Assembly: GCA_003457135.1 (NCBI GenBank)
Contig: DMSQ01000059.1
Location: 15,283 to 79,282, forward strand
Origin: Prolixibacteraceae bacterium
GTDB taxonomy: Bacteria > Bacteroidota > Bacteroidia > Bacteroidales > Prolixibacteraceae
Direction: 5' to 3'
Length of the DNA: 64,000 bases
Shown here: piece by piece, positions 42,020 through 50,956 of the stretch
Position numbering within the stretch: the stretch's first letter is position 1
How the letters are laid out: every line of letters begins with the position of its first letter
Translations under genes and position numbers: made by a program
The notes under the pieces: model-generated
What the model saw: the letters and a program-made list of their open reading frames with translations, nothing else
Databases searched by the model: none
What the model was told of the DNA's origin: nothing

Positions 42020-42817
42020 CTACAGCGACTGATCACTGCCAACTTCCTGTTCCCCAATCAACCTCACAATCATTTCAAACCCGGCAACACCCATTTGTTC
42101 CGGACGGTTATTGAAAATCGGATTTGCCTTGAGTTCATCGTTGTGAATCATGCTTCCCAATGAGTTTCGCATGGTTTTGCGCCGTTGGTTGAAAGCCATT
42201 TTCACCACACTTTTAAATAGTTTTTCGTCGCAGTCGAGGTGTTTAGTTTGGTTTCGTGTAAGCCGGATAACTCCTCCTTTTACTTTGGGTGGTGGTGTAA
42301 ATTGATCCTGGTCAACCGTAAACAGGTATTCAATATCGTAATATGCCTGAAGAAATACACTTAATATTCCGTATGTTTTTGATCCGGGAGGGGCGGCCAG
42401 TCGCTCAGCAACTTCTTTCTGCAACATTCCAACTACCTCAGGAATTTGATTCCGGTATTCCAGAACTTTAAAAAATATTTGCGACGAAATGTTGTATGGA
42501 AAATTACCAATAATGGCAAAAGGCGCTTCAAAATGCTGGTGAAGGTTCATCCTCAGGAAATCATCCGAAATAATCCGGTCCTTCATTTCCGGGAAATGCT
42601 GGTTCAGATAGTCAACCGATTCGCGATCAATTTCAACCACTGACGTTTCGTACAATTTGTTCTGAAGCAGAAACTGAGTCAGGACTCCCATCCCCGGGCC
42701 AATTTCCAATACTTGATCCACCTTGTTTGCCCGAAGGCTTTCTACAATTTTTTGAGCAGTATTTTTGTCTTTCAAAAAATGTTGCCCCAAATTCTTTTTT
42801 GCTCTTACTGTAGCCAT
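42020..42817 (-). CDS. rsmA: 16S rRNA dimethyladenosine transferase RsmA (KsgA)
   Basis: A 265-residue SAM-dependent enzyme that dimethylates two adjacent adenines near the 3' end of 16S rRNA during 30S maturation. The SAM motif is VLEIGPGMGVLTQFLL (about residues 36-51), the acidic loop VEIDRESV follows, and the catalytic motif IV is NFPYNISS (N-F-P-Y in place of the usual N-L-P-Y). The C-terminal helical domain includes FNQRRKTMRNSL. Complete and of normal length. It is divergent from the following membrane-protein gene. Confidence 0.95.
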   Translation of the reverse strand: MATVRAKKNLGQHFLKDKNTAQKIVESLRANKVDQVLEIGPGMGVLTQFLLQNKLYETSVVEIDRESVDYLNQHFPEMKDRIISDDFLRMNLHQHFEAPFAIIGNFPYNISSQIFFKVLEYRNQIPEVVGMLQKEVAERLAAPPGSKTYGILSVFLQAYYDIEYLFTVDQDQFTPPPKVKGGVIRLTRNQTKHLDCDEKLFKSVVKMAFNQRRKTMRNSLGSMIHNDELKANPIFNNRPEQMGVAGFEMIVRLIGEQEVGSDQSL

Positions 42818-42967
42818 CTTTTATATTAAACTTTCAGCGCCCGATTTTTAAATTTCAGGAAAAACCGCCCGAATTAAAACAAATCTGTATTTTTGCCCTT
42901 CCGGCAAATGGCCTGGAAGGAAATTAAAAACCTCTCCGGATTACCGGGACAAAAGTACGTTAAATTC

Positions 42968-44002
42968 ATGGTGAAACGCATAAACAAATCTTTCAATAAA
43001 TCAAAAGCCTTGAAGCAAAATATAGTTAAACCCCTCAAATTTCTTTTTTTCTTTTTACTCGGAATCTTTATATTCTGGATGGTTTACAAAGATCAGGATA
43101 TGAGCCGCCTAAAGAGTATTTTAACTAACGAGGTCAATTATTTCTGGATTGTGGTTTCGCTTTTTCTGGGATTACTAAGCCACATCAGCCGTACCATCCG
43201 GTGGAACCTGATGATTGAACCTCTGAGCCATAAACCCGGAATGCTCAATACTTTACTGGCAGTTATGGTTGGTTACCTGATGAATTTGGCTCTGCCACGG
43301 ATGGGTGAAATTTCGAGATGCGGTGTATTGGCGCGCTACGAAAAAATTCCGTTTACCAAACTGGTTGGGACGGTTGTTCTTGAACGGCTGATTGACATGC
43401 TGATGTTGCTGCTTTTACTTCTTATTGTTGTGTTTACCCAATTCGGACAGGTTCTGGAATTTCTGAAGAACAATCCTGATGTGAAAGAAAAACTCGAAAA
43501 AGTGATTTATTCGCCTGTTTTAATTGGCGGTTTAGTATTCATTTTTGTGATTGTCTGGTTTTTCAGACATCGAATCCTTGCAGGTTCGTTCATGAAAAAA
43601 ATGATGGGATTTGGCCATCAGTTTGTCGAAGGGTTTCGCAGTATTCTGAAAATGAAAAAGTTTGGAGCCTTTATCTTTCATTCGTTCTTTATCTGGTTTT
43701 TATACTATATCATGTTATATTGTATTTTCTTTTCCTTCGGATTTACCGCTAACTTACCTGCACTGGCAGCATTGACCGTTTTTGTGCTGGGCAGTTTCGG
43801 GATGGTAGCGCCGGTTCAGGGGGGAATAGGCGCCTGGCATTTCATGGTTATTGAAGGTTTGGCGTTGTACGGGGTTGACCAGGCCGACGGTCAGGTATTT
43901 GCATTGGTGGCTCACGGAAGCATGACCATTCTGCTGATCGTCCTCGGGTTGATTTCACTGCTGGTTTTACCCTTTGTTAATGAACGGAACATTACATCTT
44001 GA
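42968..44002 (+). CDS. UPF0104/lysylphosphatidylglycerol synthase-like membrane protein
   Basis: A 344-residue inner-membrane protein of the AglD/MprF-N-terminal family with about eight hydrophobic helices. Family features are HISRTIRWNLMIEPLSHKPG, GYLMNLALPRMGEISRCGVLARYEKIPFTKLVGTVVLERLID (about residues 95-140) and the near-C-terminal GMVAPVQGGIGAWHFM. Relatives are flippases or polyisoprenyl-linked enzymes; this one lacks the catalytic domain of MprF. I use the ATG at 42968, since the longer frame has no Met before it. Its stop overlaps the next gene's start by 4 bases (TTGA). Confidence 0.85.
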   Translation: MVKRINKSFNKSKALKQNIVKPLKFLFFFLLGIFIFWMVYKDQDMSRLKSILTNEVNYFWIVVSLFLGLLSHISRTIRWNLMIEPLSHKPGMLNTLLAVMVGYLMNLALPRMGEISRCGVLARYEKIPFTKLVGTVVLERLIDMLMLLLLLLIVVFTQFGQVLEFLKNNPDVKEKLEKVIYSPVLIGGLVFIFVIVWFFRHRILAGSFMKKMMGFGHQFVEGFRSILKMKKFGAFIFHSFFIWFLYYIMLYCIFFSFGFTANLPALAALTVFVLGSFGMVAPVQGGIGAWHFMVIEGLALYGVDQADGQVFALVAHGSMTILLIVLGLISLLVLPFVNERNITS

Positions 44003-45252
44003 ACATTGATCTTTACATAGCACGACGAATTTTTTCGGCAAAGGAAAACCGGAACAACCTCTCGCACCGGATCGTGAATATTGCCCTTTTCGGCATTGTT
44101 CTGGGTTTGGTGGTGTTGATTTTATCGGTAGCCATCGTTACCGGTTACAAATCGGAAGTTGGGCGCAAGGTCATCGGGTTTGGATCGCATTTGCAGATTG
44201 TTAACCTCGACTCCAACCAATCTTACGAAACCATTCCAATCAGTCAGGATCAGCCTTTTTTGGATGATTTGAAAAGTATAGAAGGCATTCGTCATGTACA
44301 GATTTTTGCAACCAAACCGGGAATTATCCGCACCGACGACGAAATTCAGGGTGTTGTGCTGAAAGGAATCGGGCCCGATTTCGACTGGTCATTTTTTGAG
44401 GAAAACAAGGTGGAAGGATCGCGGTTTCAGGTTCAGGATACCATCCGAAGCAACCAAATCTGGATGTCGGAACAAATGGCAAATATGCTAAAACTCAAGC
44501 TGGGCGACGATCTGGTCATGTTTTTTATTCATGAGTCGGAAACTCTTCCCCGACAAAGGAAATTCCAACTGGCAGGCATTTATAAAACCAGTCTCGAAGA
44601 GTTCGACCGTATGTTTGTTTTGGTTGACATCAATCACATCCGAAGGTTGAACAACTGGAAAAATGATGAGGTAAGCGGGTTCGAAATATTGGTTAACGAT
44701 TTTAAAACACTTTCAGATCAGGAAAGAGCGGTGCATAACTTATTGCTTAGAAATACGGCAGCCGATAGTCCGGTTTTGCAGGTAGTGAGCATAAAGGAAA
44801 AATACAGGCATATTTTCGACTGGCTGAGCCTGCTCGATATGAATGTATGGGTTATTCTGGCATTGATGGTTTTGGTTGCAGGTTTTAATATGGTCTCGGG
44901 CCTGTTAGTTGTTATTCTGGAACGAGCCCAGATGATCGGCATTTTAAAGGCGATGGGCGCCCAAAACTGGAGTATCCGTAAGGTATTCCTCTATTTTTCG
45001 GTTCTGCTGATTCTGAAAGCATTGGTAATAGGCAATATTTTGGGTGTTGGCATTTGCCTGATCCAGCAATACACGCATGTTTTGAAACTCGACCCAACTT
45101 CATATTACCTCGAATATGTACCAATCAATCTGAATATGTGGCATCTCGTTCTGCTCAATCTGGGAACTATGGTCATAACCATGCTGATGCTTCTTTTGCC
45201 ATCTTATTTTATCACCAAAGTTTCTCCTGAAAAAATCATCCGTTTTGAGTAA
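43999..45252 (+). CDS. LolC/LolE-type ABC transporter permease
   Basis: A 417-residue permease of the MacB/FtsX-like lipoprotein-releasing group, moving lipoproteins from the inner membrane to the carrier LolA. The first helix (about 27-47; IVNIALFGIVLGLVVLILSVAIVTG) is followed by a periplasmic MacB_PCD domain (about 50-265), then three helices (about 275-300, 325-345, 380-405) with the FtsX motif RAQMIGILKAMGAQNWSIRKVF. It begins with a TTG at 43999 whose TTGA overlaps the upstream stop; the following sequence NIDLYIARRIFSAKEN fits the family N-terminus, so I accept the rare start. No ATPase gene is adjacent. Confidence 0.88.
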   Translation: MNIDLYIARRIFSAKENRNNLSHRIVNIALFGIVLGLVVLILSVAIVTGYKSEVGRKVIGFGSHLQIVNLDSNQSYETIPISQDQPFLDDLKSIEGIRHVQIFATKPGIIRTDDEIQGVVLKGIGPDFDWSFFEENKVEGSRFQVQDTIRSNQIWMSEQMANMLKLKLGDDLVMFFIHESETLPRQRKFQLAGIYKTSLEEFDRMFVLVDINHIRRLNNWKNDEVSGFEILVNDFKTLSDQERAVHNLLLRNTAADSPVLQVVSIKEKYRHIFDWLSLLDMNVWVILALMVLVAGFNMVSGLLVVILERAQMIGILKAMGAQNWSIRKVFLYFSVLLILKALVIGNILGVGICLIQQYTHVLKLDPTSYYLEYVPINLNMWHLVLLNLGTMVITMLMLLLPSYFITKVSPEKIIRFE

Positions 45253-45261
45253 ATTTAGAGT

Positions 45262-45885
45262 ATGGATTCAGCAGTAAAAACATACCTGAAAGATGCTATG
45301 AACGGCGAATTACCGGGCAAAAATACTCATCTCAGAATGCTTCCCCCAGGACGGCGGTTGAAATCGCTTGACCATGAACTTTCATCGGTCAGGCTGAGTA
45401 GTGTTCTGGTACTGATTTTTCCTGAAAATAATAAGCTTTATACCTGTTTGACCAAACGTCCTTCAACCATGAAGTTTCATCCGGGGCAAATCAGTTTCCC
45501 CGGTGGAAAAGTGGAGAAGGAAGATGCTTCGGCGGAAATGGCTGCCTTGCGCGAAGCCCGCGAGGAAGTTGGAATTGATGTCTCGGCGATCGAAGTTCTG
45601 GGCAAACTGTCGGATTTTTACCTCGAGATCAGTGGATTTTCGGTTCAGCCCTTTTTGGCATGGACTGATCAAAAACCAGAATTCCAGTTGAATTCCGACG
45701 AAGTGGAGGAATTAATTTTGTTTCCGCTCACCGATTTTGCCGAAAACGAAATCATCCATGAAACTGAACTTCAAACCTTCACTGGCCTGCTTCGTGTAAA
45801 ATACTATCCATTTGAAGGAAAAATAATCTGGGGAGCCACAGCAATGATTTTATCCGAATTGATCGAAATCCTCAGGAAGCATTAG
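45262..45885 (+). CDS. Nudix hydrolase, CoA pyrophosphatase-type
   Basis: A 207-residue Nudix protein. The preceding motif KFHPGQISFPGGK (about residues 72-84) is the CoA-pyrophosphatase signature. The Nudix box follows: GGKVEKEDASAEMAALREAREEVGID, in which R-E-x-x-E-E-x-G binds the metal. Such enzymes hydrolyse CoA or related dinucleotides to phosphopantetheine and an adenine nucleotide. It is 9 bases after the permease gene on the same strand and overlaps the convergent porin gene by 4 bases at the 3' end. Confidence 0.88.
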   Translation: MDSAVKTYLKDAMNGELPGKNTHLRMLPPGRRLKSLDHELSSVRLSSVLVLIFPENNKLYTCLTKRPSTMKFHPGQISFPGGKVEKEDASAEMAALREAREEVGIDVSAIEVLGKLSDFYLEISGFSVQPFLAWTDQKPEFQLNSDEVEELILFPLTDFAENEIIHETELQTFTGLLRVKYYPFEGKIIWGATAMILSELIEILRKH

Positions 45886-47885
45886 TCATAGAACGACCAG
45901 GCAACTCCAAGCCTGAAAGTCCGGCGGTAGTATGGATAATCAGGAGCTACAAAATAATTATTGCCGGCAAAGCCAGATGCCGCATTCATCAGGATAAAGA
46001 AAAAGCGCGTACGTTTCAGTTTCAGGTTGGCGTGCAAATCAATGTATGGAAAATTGCCAATGCGTTGCTTATTTTGAAGGTAAAACCGGGCTGTTGCAGG
46101 TTCATAGGCATCGGCATAGTAAGCCGAATTGTACCGGGTATCAATGCCCAGTTGGGTAAACAGCACTTTCGACCAGATGGTCCGGTAATTGATGCTCATG
46201 AATCCGGCAAAAGGTGGTAAATGAAGGTAACGGTCTTTGTTCCCTTTCTGGACCAGCAATTGAGTTCGGATCAGCCAGTGCCTGCTGTCAAAATCCTTAT
46301 TAAGGTAAGCCGACAAAATGAGCAATTCGCTGGAAGCCTGTGCCGGCAAAGCCCGTGTATTGTTGTAAATGTAATTTCCAATCAGCGAATAGTTTGCCCC
46401 GATGGTAAATTTGTATACCTGTGAGTGAATGCTCGAACGGATCGTCATCTCGTTGATGTTGTTGAAATTGTTTCGCCATTCAAAATGATTCGAGTAAAAA
46501 TACTGGTCAAAATATTCCGGAACCAGTGTTTTAAGGCTTCCTTCAATACGCAGGCTGGTTGTATCTCTTCCAATTTTCATTGGTTTATTAATGAATCCAC
46601 TTAGTTCGGTCTGGCCTGCACGGTATCCTGAAAAGTAAATTTTTCCTTCAGCTTCCCATTGCCAGAACTTACCTTCTTCCCTGAAAATTCCTCCGCCGAT
46701 AAAAGTGTTCGAAAATTGGGAGGGGGTATTCATATACCTGATAGCCAGATGTTGCCATTGGGTCGAGGAATGGTACCATAGATTGTCGTGTCCAATATAT
46801 ACACGTTTCCCGAAGGTGAATTTCCTGTCGGGCGCTTCGTAAAACTTGATTTGAAAAATATTGGTCAACCGGGAATATTTTACACTGTCGTTGGTTGTTA
46901 TTCCGTTGATGTTGACATGATCGAAAAAGTCCGTCGAATTCTCTTTGGTGAACTTCCGTTTATTGTCCGAAAATTCAAATTCGTGAATAAATCCAACCCG
47001 GGGAATAAATGTTTCAGTTACCAGTCCTGAAGTGTCGGGCTCCGATTCAATGGTCTTGCCAACCCGATATTCGTTGATGGTAAATAAATTATTGTTCTGA
47101 AGTTTATTGATGGCATCATCAGATATCTTTACCGTAAGGTAATCAGTATCATTTCCGACAAAAGATTGTCCTTCATCAATCCCACCATTTTCCTGCCCTT
47201 GCAAGCGGTTAAACAGGATGTTCGAATGAGAAACAAACCGGTCTGACTGGTATGATGCAACCAGGCCAATGGTGTGAAATTTATTTAACTGATTCTGGTA
47301 TTGGCCGCTCGACCGGGTTTGATTGTAGATAAATTCGAAATTCAGATTCCTGTTGATATTCTGTGAGTGAAAAACATTAAACCGGGTTTCATTATGCTTC
47401 ATCCTGTTTTCACTTTGAACATAGTCGAGAAAGGAGTATGGCGTAGTGGTGTTGTAATACCTGATCTGAGAAGGATTGAGCCAGTAGGCATCAAACGACC
47501 GGGCAAAATAGAAATCAGAATTGGATGTTCGTTTGAAAAAATCATTCGAAATGTATGCCCCGCCATTGTTGCCGGTAAAAGTATTGCTTATGCTGACCTG
47601 ATTAAAAGGAAGATAATTGTGGAAAAACCAAAGTGTAGTATCAAGTTCGGTAGGCCTGATCAATGATCCATGATTGTTAACTTGCCAAACTTTAATGACT
47701 GATGGAATTTTCTTTTTTTCTTTTTTTTCAGTGCTCTCAGTGTCTGCAGGATTTTCCGGATTCTCACTGTTGCTGTTTCTGCTGCCAATCTGCCGGCTAT
47801 TGCCGCCAGTCGGTCTGATTTGTGCATGGGCCTGAAAAACGATCAGAAGCGCTGCTATTACTATATAACTATACTTTTTAAACAT
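45882..47885 (-). CDS. Putative outer-membrane porin (Porin_10 family)
   Basis: A 667-residue outer-membrane beta-barrel. A signal peptide (MFKKYSYIVIAALLIVFQAHAQ) precedes a charged spacer rich in Asn, Glu and Lys (about 23-60), then WQVNNHGSLIRPTELDTTLWFFHNYLP, a hallmark of the Bacteroidota putative porin family. The remaining 550 residues are strand-like with many aromatic residues and end FRLGVAWSFYD, the terminal strand and aromatic C-terminus expected for outer-membrane insertion. Solute range is unknown. It is convergent with the Nudix gene, overlapping by 4 bases. Confidence 0.85.
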   Translation of the reverse strand: MFKKYSYIVIAALLIVFQAHAQIRPTGGNSRQIGSRNSNSENPENPADTESTEKKEKKKIPSVIKVWQVNNHGSLIRPTELDTTLWFFHNYLPFNQVSISNTFTGNNGGAYISNDFFKRTSNSDFYFARSFDAYWLNPSQIRYYNTTTPYSFLDYVQSENRMKHNETRFNVFHSQNINRNLNFEFIYNQTRSSGQYQNQLNKFHTIGLVASYQSDRFVSHSNILFNRLQGQENGGIDEGQSFVGNDTDYLTVKISDDAINKLQNNNLFTINEYRVGKTIESEPDTSGLVTETFIPRVGFIHEFEFSDNKRKFTKENSTDFFDHVNINGITTNDSVKYSRLTNIFQIKFYEAPDRKFTFGKRVYIGHDNLWYHSSTQWQHLAIRYMNTPSQFSNTFIGGGIFREEGKFWQWEAEGKIYFSGYRAGQTELSGFINKPMKIGRDTTSLRIEGSLKTLVPEYFDQYFYSNHFEWRNNFNNINEMTIRSSIHSQVYKFTIGANYSLIGNYIYNNTRALPAQASSELLILSAYLNKDFDSRHWLIRTQLLVQKGNKDRYLHLPPFAGFMSINYRTIWSKVLFTQLGIDTRYNSAYYADAYEPATARFYLQNKQRIGNFPYIDLHANLKLKRTRFFFILMNAASGFAGNNYFVAPDYPYYRRTFRLGVAWSFYD

Positions 47886-48106
47886 GTCGGCGCAAAGATA
47901 ATTAAATCTGAAACCTATGTCAATAATCAGAATATTATTCCTGACAGAACATAACTTTCAGGAAATGAACCTGTAAACGAAACGGATAAATGGACAGATT
48001 ATGATTTTATTTTTCCCTTTTCAAAGGTTATTTCTGAATAAGTTTTCAACTATCATTTGTTAGTTAATGTCGCGCGACCGGAACATGATACAACTTTTGT
48101 TTTCTT

Positions 48107-48114
48107 TATATTTG
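48107..48114 (+). promoter_or_regulatory. Possible -7 box of the topoisomerase IV operon (TATATTTG)
   Basis: TATATTTG fits TAnnTTTG exactly, 20 bases before the parE ATG, giving a very short leader. A -33 TTTG is not placed at the normal distance. Confidence 0.4.
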
Positions 48115-48133
48115 CTGCAAATTGGAAAGGATT

Positions 48134-49966
48134 ATGATGCCGAATTATGATGAAGGTTCAATAAAAACGCTTGATTGGCAGGAGCATATCCGGAAAAGAC
48201 CGGGCATGTATATTGGCAAGTTGGGCGATGGCTCGGCGGGCGATGATGGAATATATGTTCTGCTGAAAGAAGTGATGGACAACTCTATTGATGAGTTTAT
48301 GATGGGGAACGGAAAAAAGATTGAAGTTCGTGTCAGCAACGAACTGGTGTCGGTTCGCGATTTTGGAAGGGGAATTCCACTGGGGAAACTACTAGATGTT
48401 GCTTCGAAAATGAATACAGGCGCCAAATACGACTCCGAAGTATTTAAAAAGTCGGTAGGATTGAATGGAGTTGGTATCAAGGCGGTAAATGCCTTGTCGA
48501 GCCATTTCCTGATCAAATCTTTCCGCGAAGGTGAAGTAAAAGAAATCAGTTTCAGTGAAGGGATTCTGGTAGATGAACTGGACGTTGTTCCAAGCGAACA
48601 AGCCAATGGCACTTATGTGGCTTTTACTCCTGACAGCAAAGTTTTTAAAGGCTTTCATTATATTGATGATTATGTGGTCAATATGATGAAAAATTATTCG
48701 TTCCTGAATACCGGACTGGTTCTGGACTTTAATGGCGAAAAGTTTCAATCCAAAAATGGCTTGCGCGATTTGCTCGAAGAAAATATGGAATCGGAATCAC
48801 TTTATCCGGTTATTCATTTGAAAGGAGCTGATATCGAAGTGGCCATTACGCATGGGAATCAATATGGCGAAGATTATTACTCATTTGTAAACGGACAGCA
48901 TACCACACAGGGAGGAACACACCTGTTGGCATTCCGCGAAGCCATTGTGAAAACCATCCGCGATTTCTACAAAAAAGATTTTGACCCTTCCGATATACGC
49001 GCTTCAATTGTTGCTGCTATCAGCATAAAAGTGGAAGAACCGGTTTTTGAATCACAAACCAAAACTAAGCTGGGCTCAAAAGATATTGGTCCTGAGGGGC
49101 CGGGCGTACGAAATTTTGTGGCCAATTTTGTTCAGAAGGAGCTTGATAATTATCTGCATAAAAATCCGGATGTTTCTGAAGTCCTGTTGCGCCGGATACA
49201 GGAATCGGAACGCGAACGCAAAGCCATTTCAGGAATAAAGAAACTGGCCAAACAGCGTGCTAAAAAAGCGAACCTGCATAACCGCAAGCTGCGCGATTGC
49301 CGGGTTCATCTGAACAGCAATCACGAACTGCGCGAAAATTCATCGATTTTTATTACCGAGGGAGATTCGGCCAGCGGTTCCATCACCAAATCGCGCGATG
49401 TAAATACTCAGGCAGTATTTAGCCTGAAAGGAAAACCTTTGAATACTTATGGGCTGACCAAGAAAATTGTCTATGAAAACGAGGAATTTAACCTCCTTCA
49501 GGCCGCGCTGAACATTGAAGACAGCATGGATGATTTGCGCTACAACAAAGTAATCATTGCGACTGATGCCGATGTTGATGGCATGCACATCCGTTTGTTG
49601 CTGATTACTTTTTTCCTTCAATTCTTTCCCGAAATTGTTCGAATGGGGCATTTATTTATTTTTCAAACCCCGCTTTTCAGGGTCAGAAATAAAAAGGTGA
49701 CTTATTACTGTTATTCAGAAGAAGAACGGGTCTCAGCCATTCAGAAACTGGGAAAAACAGCCGAAATTACCCGGTTCAAAGGTTTGGGCGAAATATCTCC
49801 TGACGAGTTTAAAAATTTCATAGGGGCTGATATCAGGCTCGATCCGGTCCAGATGAAAAAACACGAATCGGTTGCCCACATGCTCGAATTTTACATGGGC
49901 AAAAACACTCCCGAACGGCAGGATTTTATCATCGAAAACCTGTATGTGGAGAAAGATGACTTTTAA
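48134..49966 (+). CDS. parE: DNA topoisomerase IV subunit B (ParE)
   Basis: A 610-residue type IIA topoisomerase ATPase subunit that, with ParC, decatenates daughter chromosomes. The GHKL ATPase domain has DNSIDEFMMG (about residues 50-59) and FGRGIPLG, then the KSVGLNGVGIKAVNAL lid. The Toprim domain has ITEGDSASGSITKSRD (about 410-425) and TDADVDGMHIRLLL with the metal-binding aspartates, and the end HMLEFYMGKNTPERQDFI. At 610 residues it is of ParE rather than GyrB length. The ATG at 48134 is chosen; a TTG 12 bases earlier is in frame. A DNA methyltransferase gene separates it from parC. Confidence 0.93.
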   Translation: MMPNYDEGSIKTLDWQEHIRKRPGMYIGKLGDGSAGDDGIYVLLKEVMDNSIDEFMMGNGKKIEVRVSNELVSVRDFGRGIPLGKLLDVASKMNTGAKYDSEVFKKSVGLNGVGIKAVNALSSHFLIKSFREGEVKEISFSEGILVDELDVVPSEQANGTYVAFTPDSKVFKGFHYIDDYVVNMMKNYSFLNTGLVLDFNGEKFQSKNGLRDLLEENMESESLYPVIHLKGADIEVAITHGNQYGEDYYSFVNGQHTTQGGTHLLAFREAIVKTIRDFYKKDFDPSDIRASIVAAISIKVEEPVFESQTKTKLGSKDIGPEGPGVRNFVANFVQKELDNYLHKNPDVSEVLLRRIQESERERKAISGIKKLAKQRAKKANLHNRKLRDCRVHLNSNHELRENSSIFITEGDSASGSITKSRDVNTQAVFSLKGKPLNTYGLTKKIVYENEEFNLLQAALNIEDSMDDLRYNKVIIATDADVDGMHIRLLLITFFLQFFPEIVRMGHLFIFQTPLFRVRNKKVTYYCYSEEERVSAIQKLGKTAEITRFKGLGEISPDEFKNFIGADIRLDPVQMKKHESVAHMLEFYMGKNTPERQDFIIENLYVEKDDF

Positions 49967-49974
49967 ACTGTTTT

Positions 49975-50012
49975 TTATTCACGGGGTGACTCAAAAGTCA
50001 CCCCGTGAATAA
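49975..50012 (+). repeat. REP-like palindrome, copy 2, doubling as a parE terminator
   Basis: TTATTCACGGGGTGACT (49975-49991) and its exact complement (49996-50012) form a 17-bp stem with a CAAA loop, followed by GTTTTT. It starts 8 bases after the parE stop and ends 9 bases before the methyltransferase ATG. Same family as 24251-24296. Confidence 0.85.
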
Positions 50013-50021
50013 GTTTTTAAA

Positions 50022-50858
50022 ATGAATTTAGGTATGGAAATATTTGGAAATAAAAAACATCAAATAATACTTGGAGATGCACTTGAAGCGTTGAGGAATA
50101 TTCCTGATGGATCAGTTGATCTGATTTTTGCAGATCCTCCTTACAATATAGGAAAAAATTTCAACGGGCATAAAGACAAATGGGCAACTGAAGATGATTA
50201 TTTGAATTGGTGTTATTCATGGCTTGATCAATGTGTGAAGAAGCTAAAACCAACTGGCAGTTTTTATGTAATGACTGCTACTCAGTTTATGCCTTTCTTT
50301 GATATTTACCTTCGAAAAAAACTTAATATTCTTTCCCGGCTTGTTTGGTATTACGATAGTTCGGGCGTTCAGGCAAAAAAATATTACGGTTCGATGTATG
50401 AACCAATTCTTTTTTGTGTGAAAGACAAGAATAACTATACCTTCAATACCAATGATATTTTAGTTGAAGCTAAGACATGTTCAAAACGAAAACTAATTGA
50501 TTATAGAAAATCAATTCCAACAGTATATAGTTCTGATAAAGTTCCCGGTAATGTTTGGGAATTTGCCCGGGTACGTTATCGGATGGACGAGTACGAGAAT
50601 CATCCCACTCAAAAGCCAATTGCTTTGCTTGAAAGGATTATCAAAGCAAGTTCAAATGAAGGAGATCTGGTGATGGACCCTTTTTCCGGAACATTTACGA
50701 CGTGCTTTGTTGCAAAAGAACTTGGAAGAAATTCGATTGGAATTGATTTGCAGGATGAGTATGTAAAGATAGATTTGCGGAGATTGCAATTGGCAAACGA
50801 GTTCAGGGGCAAAAAACTACGGAAGGAAATACGAACATTTGAAACTGAAATTAAATGA
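50022..50858 (+). CDS. YhdJ-like adenine-specific DNA methyltransferase
   Basis: A 278-residue DNA methyltransferase of the N6-adenine/N4-cytosine family. The catalytic motif IV is LIFADPPYNIGKNF (about residues 33-46), and the SAM motif I lies at the C-terminal end, VMDPFSGTFTTCFVAKELGRN, giving beta-class order. The whole protein resembles Escherichia coli YhdJ closely: YDSSGVQAKKYYGSMYEPIL, LIDYRKSIP, VPGNVWEFARVRYRMDEYEN and HPTQKPIALLERII correspond block by block. YhdJ methylates ATGCAT; the same target is likely here but is inferred. No restriction enzyme is nearby, so it is an orphan methyltransferase. It lies between parE and parC on their strand; an internal ATG at 50034 is an alternative start. 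Confidence 0.9.
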   Translation: MNLGMEIFGNKKHQIILGDALEALRNIPDGSVDLIFADPPYNIGKNFNGHKDKWATEDDYLNWCYSWLDQCVKKLKPTGSFYVMTATQFMPFFDIYLRKKLNILSRLVWYYDSSGVQAKKYYGSMYEPILFCVKDKNNYTFNTNDILVEAKTCSKRKLIDYRKSIPTVYSSDKVPGNVWEFARVRYRMDEYENHPTQKPIALLERIIKASSNEGDLVMDPFSGTFTTCFVAKELGRNSIGIDLQDEYVKIDLRRLQLANEFRGKKLRKEIRTFETEIK

Positions 50859-50956
50859 AATAGTAATTCAGAGCAAAGTTGAGTTTAATTTTCAGGACAG
50901 AAATAGTGAAGAGGTCAAAAATTAATTTTGATCAAACTGTTTGAACAAACGCAAAA